Shown piece after piece: positions 1 to 10,987 of a DNA stretch of 64,000 bases. Source of the DNA: Gibbula magus. Lineage: Eukaryota; Mollusca; Gastropoda; Trochida; Trochidae. Each line of letters starts with the position of its first letter. The first letter of the stretch is position 1. Below the pieces are notes generated by a model. The model had not been told where the DNA came from, made no database searches, and saw only the letters and a list, made by a program, of their open reading frames with translations. The DNA lies in the NCBI GenBank assembly GCA_936450465.1, contig OW388289.1, forward strand, positions 74,822,593 through 74,886,592, read 5' to 3'. The position numbers were made by a program, and so were the translations under genes.

Positions 1-196
1 AACAATTGCAAGTGTTGGATTACACATCCAACATTTTAGTTTACCGGTATCCTTCCTTTAGAGCTAACATAAGTGAGACAGTTTGTAAAGGGCAAACTTC
101 TTCTGAAGGAACTTTAAATCAATCATGAAACACATCTCATTAGTACATAAAAGTGAATTGTCAAATCATCACTTTCTGCAAAAATTTTGTGTGTGT

Positions 197-262
197 AGCA
201 ATTGCCTCTGTAGCTCATCTTGATTTACATGATTTATCATCTAAGGTTATTCTATTATTGGC
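197..262 (+). repeat. Fragment of the 5' head of a HINE-like element
   Basis: The words CTCTGTAGCTCATC and GATTTATCATCTAAGGTTA closely match the start of the complete element at 15852 (CTCTGTAGCTCATCAGG, then GATTTACTATCTAAAGTT). No core repeats follow, so this is a decayed or truncated head. The rest of bases 1-381 shows nothing recognisable. Confidence 0.45.
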
Positions 263-381
263 CAAATTCTTCATCTACAAACACGGTAAATGATTGTCAA
301 ATTAGTCTGAAAATGTTTAAACATGTTTTCGCAAAATGTTTTACTATAGAGTGTCACATGTATTTAGAAGGTCAAACCATA

Positions 382-860
382 TCAAATTCCATGTAAAGTG
401 GATAATGTATCATCCACTCTTTGAGAAGTCAAATTCCATGTTAAGTGGATAATGTATCATCCACTCTTTGAGAAGTCAAATTCCATGTTAAGTGGATAAT
501 GTATCATCCACTCTTTGAGAAGTCAAATTACATGTTAAGTGGATAATGTATCATCCATTCTTTGAGAAGTCAAATTCCATGTTAAGTGGATAATGTATCA
601 TCCACTCTTTGAGAAGTCAAATTCCATGTTAAGTGGATAATGTATCATCCACTCTTTGAGAAGTCAAATTCCATGTTAAGTGGATAATGTATCATCCACT
701 CTTTGAGAAGTCAAATTCCATGTTAAGTGGATAATGTATCATCCACTCTTTGAGAAGTCAAATTCCATGTAAAGTGGATAATGTATCATCCATTCTTTGA
801 GAAGTCAAATTCCATGTTAAGTGGATAATGTATCATCCACTCTTTGAGAAGTCAAATTCC
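382..860. repeat. 47-bp minisatellite, 10 full units plus a partial
   Basis: Units start with TCAAATTCC at 382, 429, 476 and so on to 852, a constant 47-bp spacing with only scattered substitutions (for example C to T in CATCCACTC). Each unit carries the inverted repeat GTGGAT...ATCCAC around an 8-base centre, so every unit can form a small hairpin. The last unit is cut off after nine bases. The array lies 3' of the last visible fibrillin exon, probably in the next intron. Confidence 0.95.
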
Positions 861-1478
861 ACTTAAATGCTTGATGACACCAGCTTGTGACTCTTCTGTC
901 TCTCAGAATCCTTCAATGTATCATTCAACATGTTCCATGAGTCCTTGTCCTTATATGTGAAAGAGATTCAGAACTATTTATAAAAATACATATTGAAAAT
1001 ATTTTAAAATAAAATATCTAAGAAAGTGCCTCATAGAATCATAAAAGCATTTTTGTCCCCTCCAAAATTCCATGCATCGATGTACATCACCACTGTGCGA
1101 CTCCAATGCTTAACAAAGTTGAAGAACAGCTGTCTTGAACCCCTGACCATTACGGTACCTTTGTAATTAACTGGGTCACTGAAAGCCTTGTTCAAGAGAA
1201 GAAAAAAAAACTGTTGTCAAGGAATCCTAGTCATCAGCACCGTTGTTGTTTGAATGCCTATGACAAGTTATAAACAGTCACAAAAACATAAAATTCTACA
1301 TCATAGATAGATCAAGGAATTTTCAAAGGAGTAGAATCACATATTGTAAAAGGAGAGGGTTGGTGGTTAAAAAACAAGCAAAATCTTGAAACCTCTGAAA
1401 GCTCCCATCCCTTTGGGGATCAATCACTGTACATATCAATTATATCACTATAAATCTAACTGTAAAGAGTGAACTCAC
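861..1478. other. FBN: Probable fibrillin intron, no exon seen
   Basis: AT-rich sequence following the hybrid-domain exon in the direction of transcription. The next expected exon, a calcium-binding EGF starting around a D-[IV]-D-E-C motif, is not visible on the minus strand here, so it should lie left of the window. Confidence 0.5.
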
Positions 1479-1676
1479 CAATACAAGTGTCACCCTTTGG
1501 GTTGGGGATGTATCCTCTCCTGCAGGGGTGGGTAGAGACAGGACATTGCTCACACGGTCTCCCCCACGCCTTGCCGATAGTGGAACAACACAGTGTCTTC
1601 GTACACACAACCCCAGTCAGCTGCCCTCTACACATGTTGTTGGAAATCTGAGTGAAACAGGGGCCCGTTCTGTAGT
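1479..1676 (-). CDS. FBN: Fibrillin exon: first hybrid (TB-like) domain
   Basis: Exon of 66 codons with an acceptor TTATTCACAG and donor GTGAGT, phase 1 at both ends as is usual for fibrillin modules. It encodes an eight-cysteine domain with [10 protein letters not shown], then [28 protein letters not shown] and CRRGYIPN. This block is nearly identical to the first hybrid domain of vertebrate fibrillins, which has a CC pair where ordinary TB domains have CCC. Fibrillin is a secreted extracellular-matrix glycoprotein that assembles into microfibrils and tethers TGF-beta family complexes; the first hybrid domain is implicated in head-to-tail assembly and LTBP binding in vertebrates (family knowledge). 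Joining to the exon at 3770 rebuilds the aspartate that opens DYRTG. Excellent conservation, no lesion. Confidence 0.95.
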
Positions 1677-2345
1677 CTGTGAATAAATTGCATGGGACAC
1701 ATTCAAAGAAGAAACAGATTTCAATATTTGTCCTGTGAGTGAAATGAATAAATGTCCTGTGTGTAGAATGAATGGCAAACATTCAATGATCAGAAATATC
1801 TGCACACGTACATCTTCAGAGGAGAAGTTTGGATGTTAGAGCATCATCTTAGCTTAACACAATCATGACAGAAAAATTTTCTTTGACTTTACAAATATGA
1901 GTAGGTGTTAGTAGTCTGTCATTAGGCCGAAGCATGTCTATCATATTTTAGTTGATATATAAAATTGCTGTCTTTAGATGAACCAAGATTCAATGTAACC
2001 ACACTTGTGATGTTCATAATACATGTATGTTGCTCAAAATTATATCTAATTAAAATTAAGATACTTGAAGGCAAATGTGAGGTCTAAACCATAAATAATG
2101 ATGTTGTCAAACATGAGCAAAGTTCAGGCTCCCCTTGCATAAAGGTCTTAGAAGATGTGTAACATGCTCACACATACAAGGGCATTCAATAGAGATTTCC
2201 CCTGACCAACTTCTCTTTACCAGAAGAAGAAGAAATTTCACATGTGAAATGTAGCATGTCTCCATAGGTCAAGTAATGTCTCATACTTTTAAAATATTCA
2301 TTCTTTCTGTCAGCACAGGCCTTAAGAGTAGAGAAAGGTGTAAAA
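1677..2345. other. Fibrillin intron, 5' flank of mariner
   Basis: Intron sequence between the hybrid-domain exon and the mariner remnant. I searched the minus strand for a further cysteine-rich EGF exon and saw none. The left terminal inverted repeat of the mariner is not recognisable here. Confidence 0.5.
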
Positions 2346-3377
2346 ATGGAGTCTGTTGAGTACAGAGCGTTTAACAGGTTTTTATTCTTGTAGGGTCGTA
2401 CACCAAAGGAGATTTTTGATGAGATGAAAGAAACTTATGGAGAGAAGTCCCCATCGTATTATGTTGTCAAACACTGGCATTGTCAGTTCAAGTGTGATCG
2501 GACCTCCGTAGAATCAGCTTCAATTCCAGGTTGACCCCAGTCAGTCATTGATGATGACTCTATCAGGCAAGTGAAGGCTGCAATTTTGGAAGATTACCAA
2601 ATTACTGTCCGTCAACTTGCCCAAGATATCAAGATAAGTGTCAAGTCTGTGGAGAAAACCATTCATGACCATTTGCACATGCGGAAGTTGTCAGCTCGGT
2701 GGCTACCCCGACTGCTAACACTTTTCCAAAAACAAGATTGACTCGACTGCTCAAAAGCTCTTTTAACAATGTGCCAAGAAAACCAGGATAACTTTTTCGA
2801 CAGACTAATCACACAGGATGAAACATGGGTCCATCACTATGACCCTGAAAGTAAAATCCAGTCAAAGCAGTGGAAGCATCTTCAGTCACCACCCCCTAAA
2901 AAGGCACCGGTCAAGGCAGGCAGGCAAGGTTATGCTCACCGCATTTTGGGATCAGCATGATGTAATCACGATGGATTTTTGTGAAATAGGTACCACAATT
3001 ACTGGGGCATACTATGCTAGTTTGCTGCAAACATTGCGGAAATCTATCAAAACCAAGAGATGCGGTATGCTCACTAAAGGTGTCCACCTGCTTCAGGACA
3101 ATGCTCCTGTCCACAACTCACGTGTAGCTCAGACGGAAGCGCATGCACGCACCCACCGTATTCTCCTGACCTTACACCATCTGATTTCTTCCTCTTCCCA
3201 AACATGAGGTCATTTTTGAAAGGCACTTGTTTCCCTGATGATGAAACCCTCATTAATGAGGTCAAGTCCTGGCTTTTGACAAGATCTGATGCCTTTTACA
3301 AGAAAGGCCTAGAAGGCTTCATCAAGCAATGGGAGAAATGTGTAACACTGTGTGGTGCCTATGTAGAGAAAGACTAA
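2346..3377 (+). pseudogene. Dead mariner-family transposase
   Basis: The span is 344 codons, the usual length of a mariner transposase. It begins ATG GAG TCT GTT GAG and ends ...GAYVEKD-stop. Recognisable parts in order are an N-terminal helix-turn-helix region (GRTPKEIFDEM...VVKHW), a second HTH (ITVRQLAQDIKISVKSV), the first catalytic aspartate in TQDETWVHHYDPESK, the second in LLQDNAPVH, and a C-terminal SDFFLFPNMRSFLKG-like block. It is broken by in-frame stops (TAG at 2391, further TGAs near 2531 and 2738) and by frameshifts near 2930 and 3190. ATTGAACGTCCCTCGTA at about 3436-3452 looks like the right terminal inverted repeat; the left one is lost. It lies antisense inside a fibrillin intron and cannot make a functional enzyme. 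Confidence 0.9.
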
Positions 3378-3769
3378 TAACTGTACCATGTTTCGTTTCT
3401 TTCAGTAAAGTAGAAGTTGGTCAAGGGAAATAATTATTGAACGTCCCTCGTACATGTAGTTTCACAGTTTTAAGGTTAGCACTATGGTTAACTTTAGTGT
3501 TCTGTTCTGCTCTGAAAACAAGCAATTCTTCTTCTGACACCTCAGAAAATTTCCATGAAAACCAAAAACTAGAAATTTAGAAGAAAAGCAATTTGTTAAC
3601 ATGCACTATGTATTATATAGTTCATTTCCAAATGCCCTTCAAAGACAGAAAATTCAAAGATTTTGAAATATCATAATGACCAATTCAAGCTGATCATCTG
3701 AATTATGTTATCCTTTCTCTGTAAAAATGTAAAACTGCAAGAAAAAGACATGAGAGGCGAGGAACGCAC
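3378..3769. other. Mariner 3' flank and intron
   Basis: Contains the probable right mariner terminal repeat (ending CCCTCGTA near 3452) and then plain AT-rich intron up to the EGF exon. No EGF-like exon is visible. Confidence 0.5.
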
Positions 3770-3862
3770 CGAGATGGCACTGATCGCCAGTGAAACCATA
3801 CGGACAGGAGCATCGACCATTTCCAGTACATCGTCCACCGTTCACACAAGGCTTATTGCAGG
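3770..3862 (-). CDS. FBN: Fibrillin exon: EGF-like domain (EGF3-like)
   Basis: Thirty-one-codon exon, acceptor TTTTATTCACAG and donor GTGCGT, phase 1 at both ends. It encodes one six-cysteine EGF module: [11 protein letters not shown] followed by [17 protein letters not shown]. There is no calcium-binding DxDE signature, which fits the N-terminal non-calcium EGF domains of fibrillins. Its end ([10 protein letters not shown] plus a split Asp codon) joins directly to DYRTGPCF of the hybrid exon, as EGF3 does in vertebrates. Its start (CN..C.NGG.C) resembles vertebrate EGF2, so it may correspond to either or to a merged ancestor. Confidence 0.92.
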
Positions 3863-4486
3863 CTGTGAATAAAACAATTAATTTCAAAATCAATGGATAT
3901 AATTATATGAATTTCAAAACAGTATAGAGAGCAGTTACTTTGAAACATAAATCTCAAGAGTCTGAACAGAGAAGTAATTTATCCTCTTAATCTTCGTAAG
4001 AAATGAAAACATCAACACAATCCTATAACTAGCTAGAGAACAACATTGTTCAACAGATGAAGAAAGCTGTTTTATTCTTATCATATAGTAATATAAATAA
4101 AATGAATTAAAACAAACATCATAAACACTGAAAATATCAACATTGCATCAATGTACAGCATGACATAAAATATTAAAACTATAATTTCATACGAATTATT
4201 TGTAAAACATAAATCAAGATGCATACATAGTCTAATTATTAACAGCACATTTTACAGGACGAACACATATTGAAGAACAATACCCAAGCCTTACTTTAAA
4301 GCACAGAAGCTATTTTCAGATCCAGGCAAGAACTGCTTACATTACCTCAAAGAAATGTTTTCCTTTAATCAACCCACCGGAAGCAGATGCTTCCTTTGTT
4401 CAATTGCTGATTTTTCAAAGGGAAAGTACGACCAGGGTATTTTGGTATTGATACTGATGATAGAAGGCAGAAATACATGTACTCAC
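3863..4486. other. FBN: Fibrillin intron between EGF exons
   Basis: AT-rich intron. Vertebrate fibrillins have a further EGF exon at this place; I found no acceptor/donor-bounded cysteine-rich frame here on the minus strand. Confidence 0.55.
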
Positions 4487-4579
4487 CAGAGCAAGACCGC
4501 CCTATCTGTCGGTTAGCGCAGAGACAGACATTTGGTCGCATACATCGCCCACCGGCCCCACATCCAGATACACAGATTG
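4487..4579 (-). CDS. FBN: Fibrillin exon: first EGF-like domain
   Basis: Thirty-one-codon exon with acceptor ATTGTTTTCAG and donor GTGAGT, phase 1 on both sides. It encodes ICVSGCGAGGRC, then MRPNVCLCANRQIGRSC, six cysteines in EGF spacing. The RPN.C.C....QI..SC core is that of EGF1 of vertebrate fibrillins, not of a generic EGF. Splicing from the upstream exon at 8669 creates a proline codon, giving CIVPIC across the junction, the same junction peptide as in vertebrate fibrillin. No calcium-binding signature. Confidence 0.93.
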
Positions 4580-5014
4580 CTGAAAACAATAATTTAGTTT
4601 CCAATGCAGAAATTTCATCGTAAACCAATAAACCTCGGATATATAAAAACTCATTAGCAAGATGTTACCTACTTGGAGATATATATTTACTTCTATGAAT
4701 ATGAATTATGTTGATTGCTACACATCATTGAATACGTTAATTCCATTGTTGAAATCGAAAGTAAAATAAAAATGAAGTTCTCTTTATCTGAATTTTGACT
4801 AATTTTGTAATAATGGTTAATGAATTGATAAGAAAAATTGGAATCAGAATGACCTGCCTTGTGTGTGCAATAACAAATTGGATCTAGATTTTCCGCAATT
4901 AATGACGGAATACTACCCGAAGTTCAACAACTTTACATGTAGACGTTACTAACGTTGCAATAATTATACTGTTTAAAAACATCCACAATTACCAAAACCA
5001 AAATGTGAAAATAT

Positions 5015-5240
5015 GGGCCCCGTTCCATAACAGCGAGCGCTTATAATCGCTCATTGATTGCTCAATGTAGCGCTCTAGCGCTCAAGTAGCGCTCATTCTC
5101 TCCTGAACGACATGGTGCAAAACCTCAAAGTTCGCTCGCTTTGCTACGTAGCGCTACATTGAGCAATCGCGTTCAAGAGAGGTTTAAAAGTAATCGCTAA
5201 TTGAGCGATTACTTTGAAACCTCTCTTGAACATGGCCCAG
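5015..5240 (+). mobile_element. Foldback MITE, family 'GAGCGC', copy 1
   Basis: About 226 bp bounded by GGGCCCCGTTCCATAACAG on the left and GAACATGGCCC on the right. The interior is built of nested dyads: GCGCTACATTGAGCAAT pairs with ATTGCTCAATGTAGCGC, and AATCGCT...AGCGATT lies near the right end. It has no coding capacity. It is clearly more GC-rich than the flanks and shares high identity with copies at 6671, 13595, 20689 and 30232. It lies in the fibrillin intron between exons 4487 and 8669. Confidence 0.85.
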
Positions 5241-6670
5241 GTTTTACCAAAACGTTGTAAAATGTATAATTTGCTTGTTCTGCATACTTTTGATAGAAAG
5301 ACCATTTGGTGTAATTATGTGGTGTATATTGTGAATGTTTGCTTGTGTGACTAAAACGAAAAATGTTTGATGCATGCATGAATATATTATATGATGATAT
5401 GTCAGAGACTCAGAATGGTTCAAGCGAATTTATATACGCAACTAAAATCGTTGTTCTGCGGTTTTATGCCACGAAAGGGATATTAAACACATTCGTGAAC
5501 ACCCGTAGACAATTCGTAATTAATTATTGATATCTGTTAATGATTTACTAGATGATTTGGCAAAATTCCTCCAATTTGTGGCATTCGTGAAACATTTTGT
5601 GTTTGTCAACAAATATCATCTACATATCTCAGTGTCGAAGCTGCTTCGTAAAGTATTCATAGTTAAATTGTGTATTCCGTAACAATTTCGTCAACAGCTT
5701 TTGGAAATTCGTGGTTTACAATTTTCGCGTTTTCATCCCGAATTACTCCGAATCACCTATGAATCTTCTACGTGAAATTTGGGAATAAGTGGTTAATTTT
5801 CAAAAAAAATGTTGCATATCGAAAAAATACTATAATTTAATGTAGTTTGGTTTGCCAAAAATGATTGTAATCAGATAATTGAATGTATGTTTGAATTATA
5901 AAGCAATGCCCCAGTCCGGTCAGTGTGCCCTTATGGTTATGTATCAATATAAACATGATCCTATGGTGTAATATTATATTGTCTGTTATTTTAGTTGTTC
6001 TATCTCTGGAATGTGAAAGCTTGACAATTTATAATGATTGGAAATGTTAGACTGAGATATTAAGAATTCATAAAACTTTATTTCTGGAGTCCCAACTCTC
6101 GTTTTGTCCGTTTTAACATTCTTAACATTTTGCTACATATATTTACTGTGTTGCGAAATTTGCTTTAATGATGGAAGGGTAATTCGACATTTATACAAAT
6201 TAGAATTCAATGATAACATATATACTGTTACACTATATTCAGTGGCGGAGCCTTTCAGGCCTGATGAGCTAAAGATTGGTGAATATAAAATATTTTTTTC
6301 TTAATGTATTTACTTCATGTAATAATGTTGTTTTCATTAGATTTATAATTGCTGAAACGGTATAAAATAAAATGAATTGTAAAAAAATTGCTACAAGTGC
6401 AACATACATGCTACATACTTTTTACCATCCTCTTCTTATATTGAATTAATTTATGCTAAGAAACCCTTTCTAAGTAGACAGTATCAAAACAATGGATATG
6501 GATTGACTTCTTTTGAAATTATAAACTGGGCATGACAAGTAACTGCAGTTAACAAACCTTTCTCTGAAAGATCTCAGGATGTATTAAAAGAAACAATGTG
6601 TTAAGAAAGGATGATGTTTATATATAAACGTCTTTAGGAGTTATTGGTGTTCTGATCACCATTCATCATC
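5241..6670. other. Fibrillin intron, AT-rich
   Basis: No exon seen. The only repeat noted is GCCTTTCAGGCCTGATGAGCTAAA at about 6248-6271, which matches the 3' end of the HINE-like element at 15852 and is preceded by unrelated sequence, so it is a solo 3' terminus. Confidence 0.5.
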
Positions 6671-6868
6671 TGGGCCATGTTCAAGAGAGGTTTCAAAGTA
6701 ATCACTCAATTTGTTGAACGCGATTGCACAATGTAGCAATACGTAGCAAGGCGAGCAAACATCGAGGAATTGCACCGTGTCGTTCAGGAGAGTATGAACG
6801 CTACTTGAGCGCTACAGTGAGCGATCAATGAGCAATTATAAGCGCTCGCTGTTATGGAATGGAGCTCT
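6671..6868 (-). mobile_element. Foldback MITE 'GAGCGC', copy 2 (reversed)
   Basis: Inverted relative to copy 1: begins GGGCCATGTTCAAGAGAGG and ends GCTGTTATGGAATGGAGCTC. It is shorter (about 198 bp) because part of the right-hand dyad is missing. The same internal words appear: TACGTAGCAAGGCGAGCAAA, and GTGTCGTTCAGGAGAG. Confidence 0.85.
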
Positions 6869-7265
6869 GATGTTCTTGCAATCATTTTATACACTGGCGA
6901 ACAAAGAAACGCCACCACATTTGCAACACAGTAAACCACGAGATACTATATATACTGCCGGAGAAGTCATTTTGATTGTCTTCGATAGGCACATGTTTTG
7001 CAATGTACTCTAAATGTCATACATAATTATGATATTTTTATTTCTATCAATTCAAAAACGCTTGAGGGCTGAAATCGCTTTTTCAAAATGGAATTTGGGC
7101 AGAAATTTTGGCATTTAAATATTTTGAAATATAAAATGTAGAAATGTAATTTATAAAAGATGTTGTCAATAAAATAACCTTAAATTTATAGACGCATCAC
7201 CACTGAAGGAAGCTATTAAAACCTTTTTGACTCTCCTATCTCGTGGTGTTGACGAAATTCCACAA

Positions 7266-8046
7266 GTGAGGAAGCGAGTATAACTCACATACCCCCGCTT
7301 CTCCCTTACTTCAACAAATTTCGTTATCAGCAAAAGACACATCTATAGGTCTATGTTCAATAATAAATTTGAAAATTAATTAAGTTCTAACTCTCAAAGG
7401 CACAACTAGGGATCATAGTTGACATGCGCATGAAATTTGATGAAGCTAGCATGAATAGTGTTGGACAAAGGGTCCGCACAAAATGATTTCCTCATAGTCA
7501 CTTTTTAGTCACATTTACATGGCAACCATAAAAATTAAAATTCAGAAATAGTTCTAACCCTCAAAAGGCACAACTAGGGATCATGTTTGATATGTATATC
7601 AAGTTTGATGAAGCTAGCATGCATAGTTTTGGAGATATACTCTGCACAAAATGACTACCTCACAGTCAGTTTTAAGTCACGTTTCCATGGAAACCGCAAA
7701 AATCAAAATTCAGAAATAGTTCTAACCCTCAAAAGGCACAACTAGAGATCATGGTTGACATGTGTATGAAGTTTGGTGAAGCTAGCACGTATAGTTTGGG
7801 AGATATGCTCTGCACAAAATGACTTCCTCAAAGAGTCGCTTTTTAGTCACTTTCTCATGGAAACCGCAAAAATCAAAATTCAGAAATAGTTCTAACCCTC
7901 AAAAGGCACAACTAGGGATCATGGTTGACATTTGTATGAAGTTTGGTGAAGCTAGCATGCATAGACGGACAGACGGACAGACGGACAGACGGACGGAAAG
8001 AATGAACGCTATATACCCCCGCTTACGCTGTAAGGCGGGGGTATAA
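7266..8046 (+). mobile_element. HINE/pearl-like element with 168-bp core repeats
   Basis: The element starts around ATACCCCCGCTT at 7289 and ends in a hairpin at 8012-8045 (TATACCCCCGCTTAC against GTAAGGCGGGGGTATA). In between are about 3.5 tandem units of 168-170 bp; AAAGGCACAACTAG recurs at about 7396, 7564, 7732 and 7902. A (GACG/GACA)n microsatellite follows at 7964-7996. A 3' hairpin, a minisatellite core and a tetranucleotide tract are the published layout of Helitron-like non-autonomous elements (HINE, bivalve 'pearl'). No coding capacity; located in a fibrillin intron. Confidence 0.75.
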
Positions 8047-8668
8047 CAATGAAGATTTCTTAACATGCATGCTCATCAGAAATTTCAACAGAATTCTGAA
8101 TTTAATTGGCTTCGGTATACATGGTGTAACTCTGTTTCAGTCGTATGTATCACTTGGGGATTGAAATATCTTGTATTAGTAGGGTGACGTTTCGTTTGCT
8201 TGTGAGTTTAATATGTAGATAAGACCAATCTCCCATTCTCTTTCGTCATAAATTACTCCCTTCACATTTCTGATCCTAACCACGTAGGGTTTGTAAAAAG
8301 ATGTTTTTATAATTTTATTCAATATTGAAAAGGAGACTGAAAGAAATGGGATTTTCAGAGAGGCTCCTTTTCAATATGTATTTCAGAGTCTAAGTGTTAA
8401 ATTGGGCCGTAACCTCTGTGGGAAGAGAATGCCAATCCCCGAGATGCTCTCAATGAAACCAATAGTTTACAATGGATGTTGACTGTTTTGCTTTGAAAGT
8501 GCCCAAGGGACCGTCATGTATCTGATTCCAAACTTCTTATAAGCCCAAAGTTGACAGTACCAAATCTCAAGATGTTTTAAATGAAAACCAATTGTTAACA
8601 ATGGATGTAAAGCATGGCAATGTGTGTCATGATAATATTGGTGTAGAGCTAGTTCCACGTGTACTCAC

Positions 8669-8757
8669 GGACAATACAGCGATTACTGGAATCGGGTTGA
8701 GACCACCCCGAACAGCATCGTCTCTTGAAGCGGGACGGGCCGGGACACGTGTTCTGT
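8669..8757 (-). CDS. FBN: Fibrillin exon: unique N-terminal (FUN) domain
   Basis: Exon of 89 nt with acceptor ATTGTTGTTGCAG (phase 2) and donor GTGAGT (phase 1). It encodes NTCPGPSRFKRRCCSGW, then SQPDSSNRCIV, four cysteines in the order C...CC.GW......C.V. That is the fibrillin unique N-terminal domain, which in vertebrates lies just after the furin propeptide site and is needed for N- to C-terminal assembly. Spliced to exon 4487 it reads CIVPIC. The preceding exon, with signal peptide and propeptide, must end in phase 2 and lie above 8757; I could not find it, and first introns of fibrillin genes are often long. Confidence 0.9.
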
Positions 8758-10204
8758 CTGCAACAACAATGTTTGGAATGTAGGAATATTGTTACACAAA
8801 TAAAAATGAATTTGGAGGTATGTTGAAAAATAACAACACCCACTATGACTGGCAGTTGGACACAAGATTACCTTCAGGTCTAAGATATTCGGTATAGAGA
8901 GAAAGGTGTACATACCATACTTTTCATACCCTCATTTTGGAGTGCTGGGAATGTGAATTTCCTCTTTCTAAAAAGCTGCATACGCCCCTGTTCTCTGTAT
9001 CCATGGCGTATATTGAACGTGTTCTTCAGATTGATTAAACTTATTTACTGAATTGAAACAAGTTTATAAATGTTGCTACTACTGTCGTTCAATAGGAACG
9101 GACCCGTAACAGTTTTGGAACAATATGTCACTGTGGTTATAATTATTATGTTAAGTGGTCTATTGTTTGATTACACCATATGCAAAACTGTCAATATCTA
9201 GTATGTTTCAGGGTCGAGTCAGTTGCAGAGTCAAGAAGTTTGTGTTACCAATCCCTGTTCCAGCACGTTATCCACTCAAACAACGAGAGTGGATATGCTG
9301 TTAACATTCAGCACCTCTCTGATAGGAAACAATGAAAGAAAAGCCAGTAATGTAGGTTCTGGTTGAAATTAGACTGTGTCTTTACGAAGCTTCACATTGT
9401 CTTTTATTGTAGTCCAAATGTTACATTTTATCACATTTGAACTGCAAAATACAATCGCGACATCTGTGCCATGTAACAGGAAGAACGTTATAATATTTAT
9501 AATAATGTATAACTACATATACATACAACGCCGGGCAGAAATACGCCTACATAATTTGTTGAGATGCAACGTTTACTAAATGGACTAAATATGATTAATG
9601 GTGGTCTCAAAGTTATGCTTAAAATATTTAATATACCAGTCCACTGAAATCGTTGAAAAGTTTGATTCGAGTCAATATGAAGACCGCTACTTTCGGTTGT
9701 TTCACCTCCGCACTACGTGCAGTGCGTGTACAGACTTTCATTGTTGCTCGTGGTTGTTTATAAATATGTGTCAAATGTCATTTCTCTGATTAAACACTGA
9801 TGGAATAATGGACAGTTACCTTTCTCTGGTTCAAACATTCACCATTCGTTTGTAACTGAACTTCTGAACTTGGAAATGTTGTGCAGAAATGGAGCAACTT
9901 TAAAATGCAATAATGGTGTTGACATGTTCATTATAGATTTCTCGAAACCTGATAATATATCTGGCAGGCGTTTCTCCTCCCCGAGAGTGAGTGTATAATA
10001 TAAACTAAACATACATGTTTAATGCCACTGCGTAATTTATACGGTTTTGTAACCAGATTTAGAAAGTCTACATATTTGTGTCGTCACGTCGGATATTCCA
10101 AGATATTAAAAACGTCAGCTTACGAATAAAGATAACTATATATATCACAAGTATCTTATCACACATGTCGATTTCTGCATGAACAATTTTCAGTGTCCTC
10201 TCTG
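8758..10204. other. AT-rich sequence, probable fibrillin first intron
   Basis: No exon, RNA or known repeat recognised. Open frames here are short and without family resemblance. Confidence 0.45.
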
Positions 10205-10987
10205 TTGTTAATCAATGGTCATGACGTCACTCTATTGTGTTATCAGTTGATTATTATTTAGGAATCTACTGGTCATTGACTGTCCCAGTCAGGAGGGGTG
10301 TTAGGTTCAGACATTTTCAGTAATGGTACATTTTTCGAAACTGGTGTATTTTGTCTTGGTGTATAGGATAGGATCTTAAAATATCTAAACAACTACAGAC
10401 AAATTAATGTTTGTAATTACTGAACCTGGAATCGAACATGCAACCCTCCGCTTGGTAGTCAGTGCTTCTAACCACTAGGCCACAAGACGCTGTTAGAAAT
10501 CTTAGGATTGTTTGTCAGTAAGAATCCCGCGTTCTATTCAATTCACGGAAGGCATGAAAAGGCAGAACTTATTTTTGATTGATTGAAAACATATTTTATT
10601 TATTTAAGAAATGGATTTGGCACAAGTTGTGAAACTTATAGAAGCCCTCTCCACAGGGCAGAACTTATCTGTCAATCACATAGCTTCGCGTGGAAGTTTT
10701 GCGCTGCACGTGCGTGGAAGAATCCATTTCATGAGGGTCGCAGCTACTGGTACCACATCCGATGAATGAGCACCAAATTTGCAAAATAATTGATTTTGGT
10801 GTCCCATAATTGAAATCTATTGTTTCAAATGTAAACTGATCACATATGCATGTTTCGTGACGTCATACATGGATTAAGATGGAGAATACATTCGGAGCAG
10901 TGGATTCGTTAAAAATAATCAACTGGCCCCTTCGGGGCTCGTTGATTATTTTTAACGGATCCACAGCTCCTCATGCATTTTCCATTA
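10205..10987 (+). mobile_element. 0.7-kb dispersed element, copy 1 (with nested insertion)
   Basis: Matches the reverse complement of 28128-28822 over nearly its whole length, from TGGTCATGACGTCACTCTAT to a terminal hairpin. The hairpin has arms TGGATTCGTTAAAAATAATC and GATTATTTTTAACGGATCCA around the loop CCCCTTCGGGG. Inside, at about 10436-10490, is a reversed tRNA-like block (AATCGAACATGCAACCC, then TTCTAACCACTAGGCC), so the element contains a SINE-type tRNA promoter read on the minus strand. No protein coding. Differences from copy 2 are scattered point changes plus one 96-bp gain (84-bp insertion with a 12-bp duplication). Confidence 0.8.
10573..10656 (-). mobile_element. 84-bp nested insertion with 12-bp target-site duplication
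   Basis: Flanked by perfect copies of GGCAGAACTTAT at 10561-10572 and 10657-10668. The other copy of the host element (28.4 kb) lacks the insert and serves as an empty site. Read on the minus strand the insert ends ...AATAAAATATG TTTTCAATCAATCAAAA, a polyadenylation-like signal with a short (CAAT)n tail. It is therefore probably a severely 5'-truncated non-LTR retrotransposon or SINE end. Confidence 0.75.

Noticed and set aside
382..860. CRISPR-like regular array
   Set aside because: No unique spacers: the whole 47-bp unit repeats, and the DNA is animal.
2911..3265. Minus-strand frames over 2911-3265
   Set aside because: Antisense shadows of the mariner transposase remnant.
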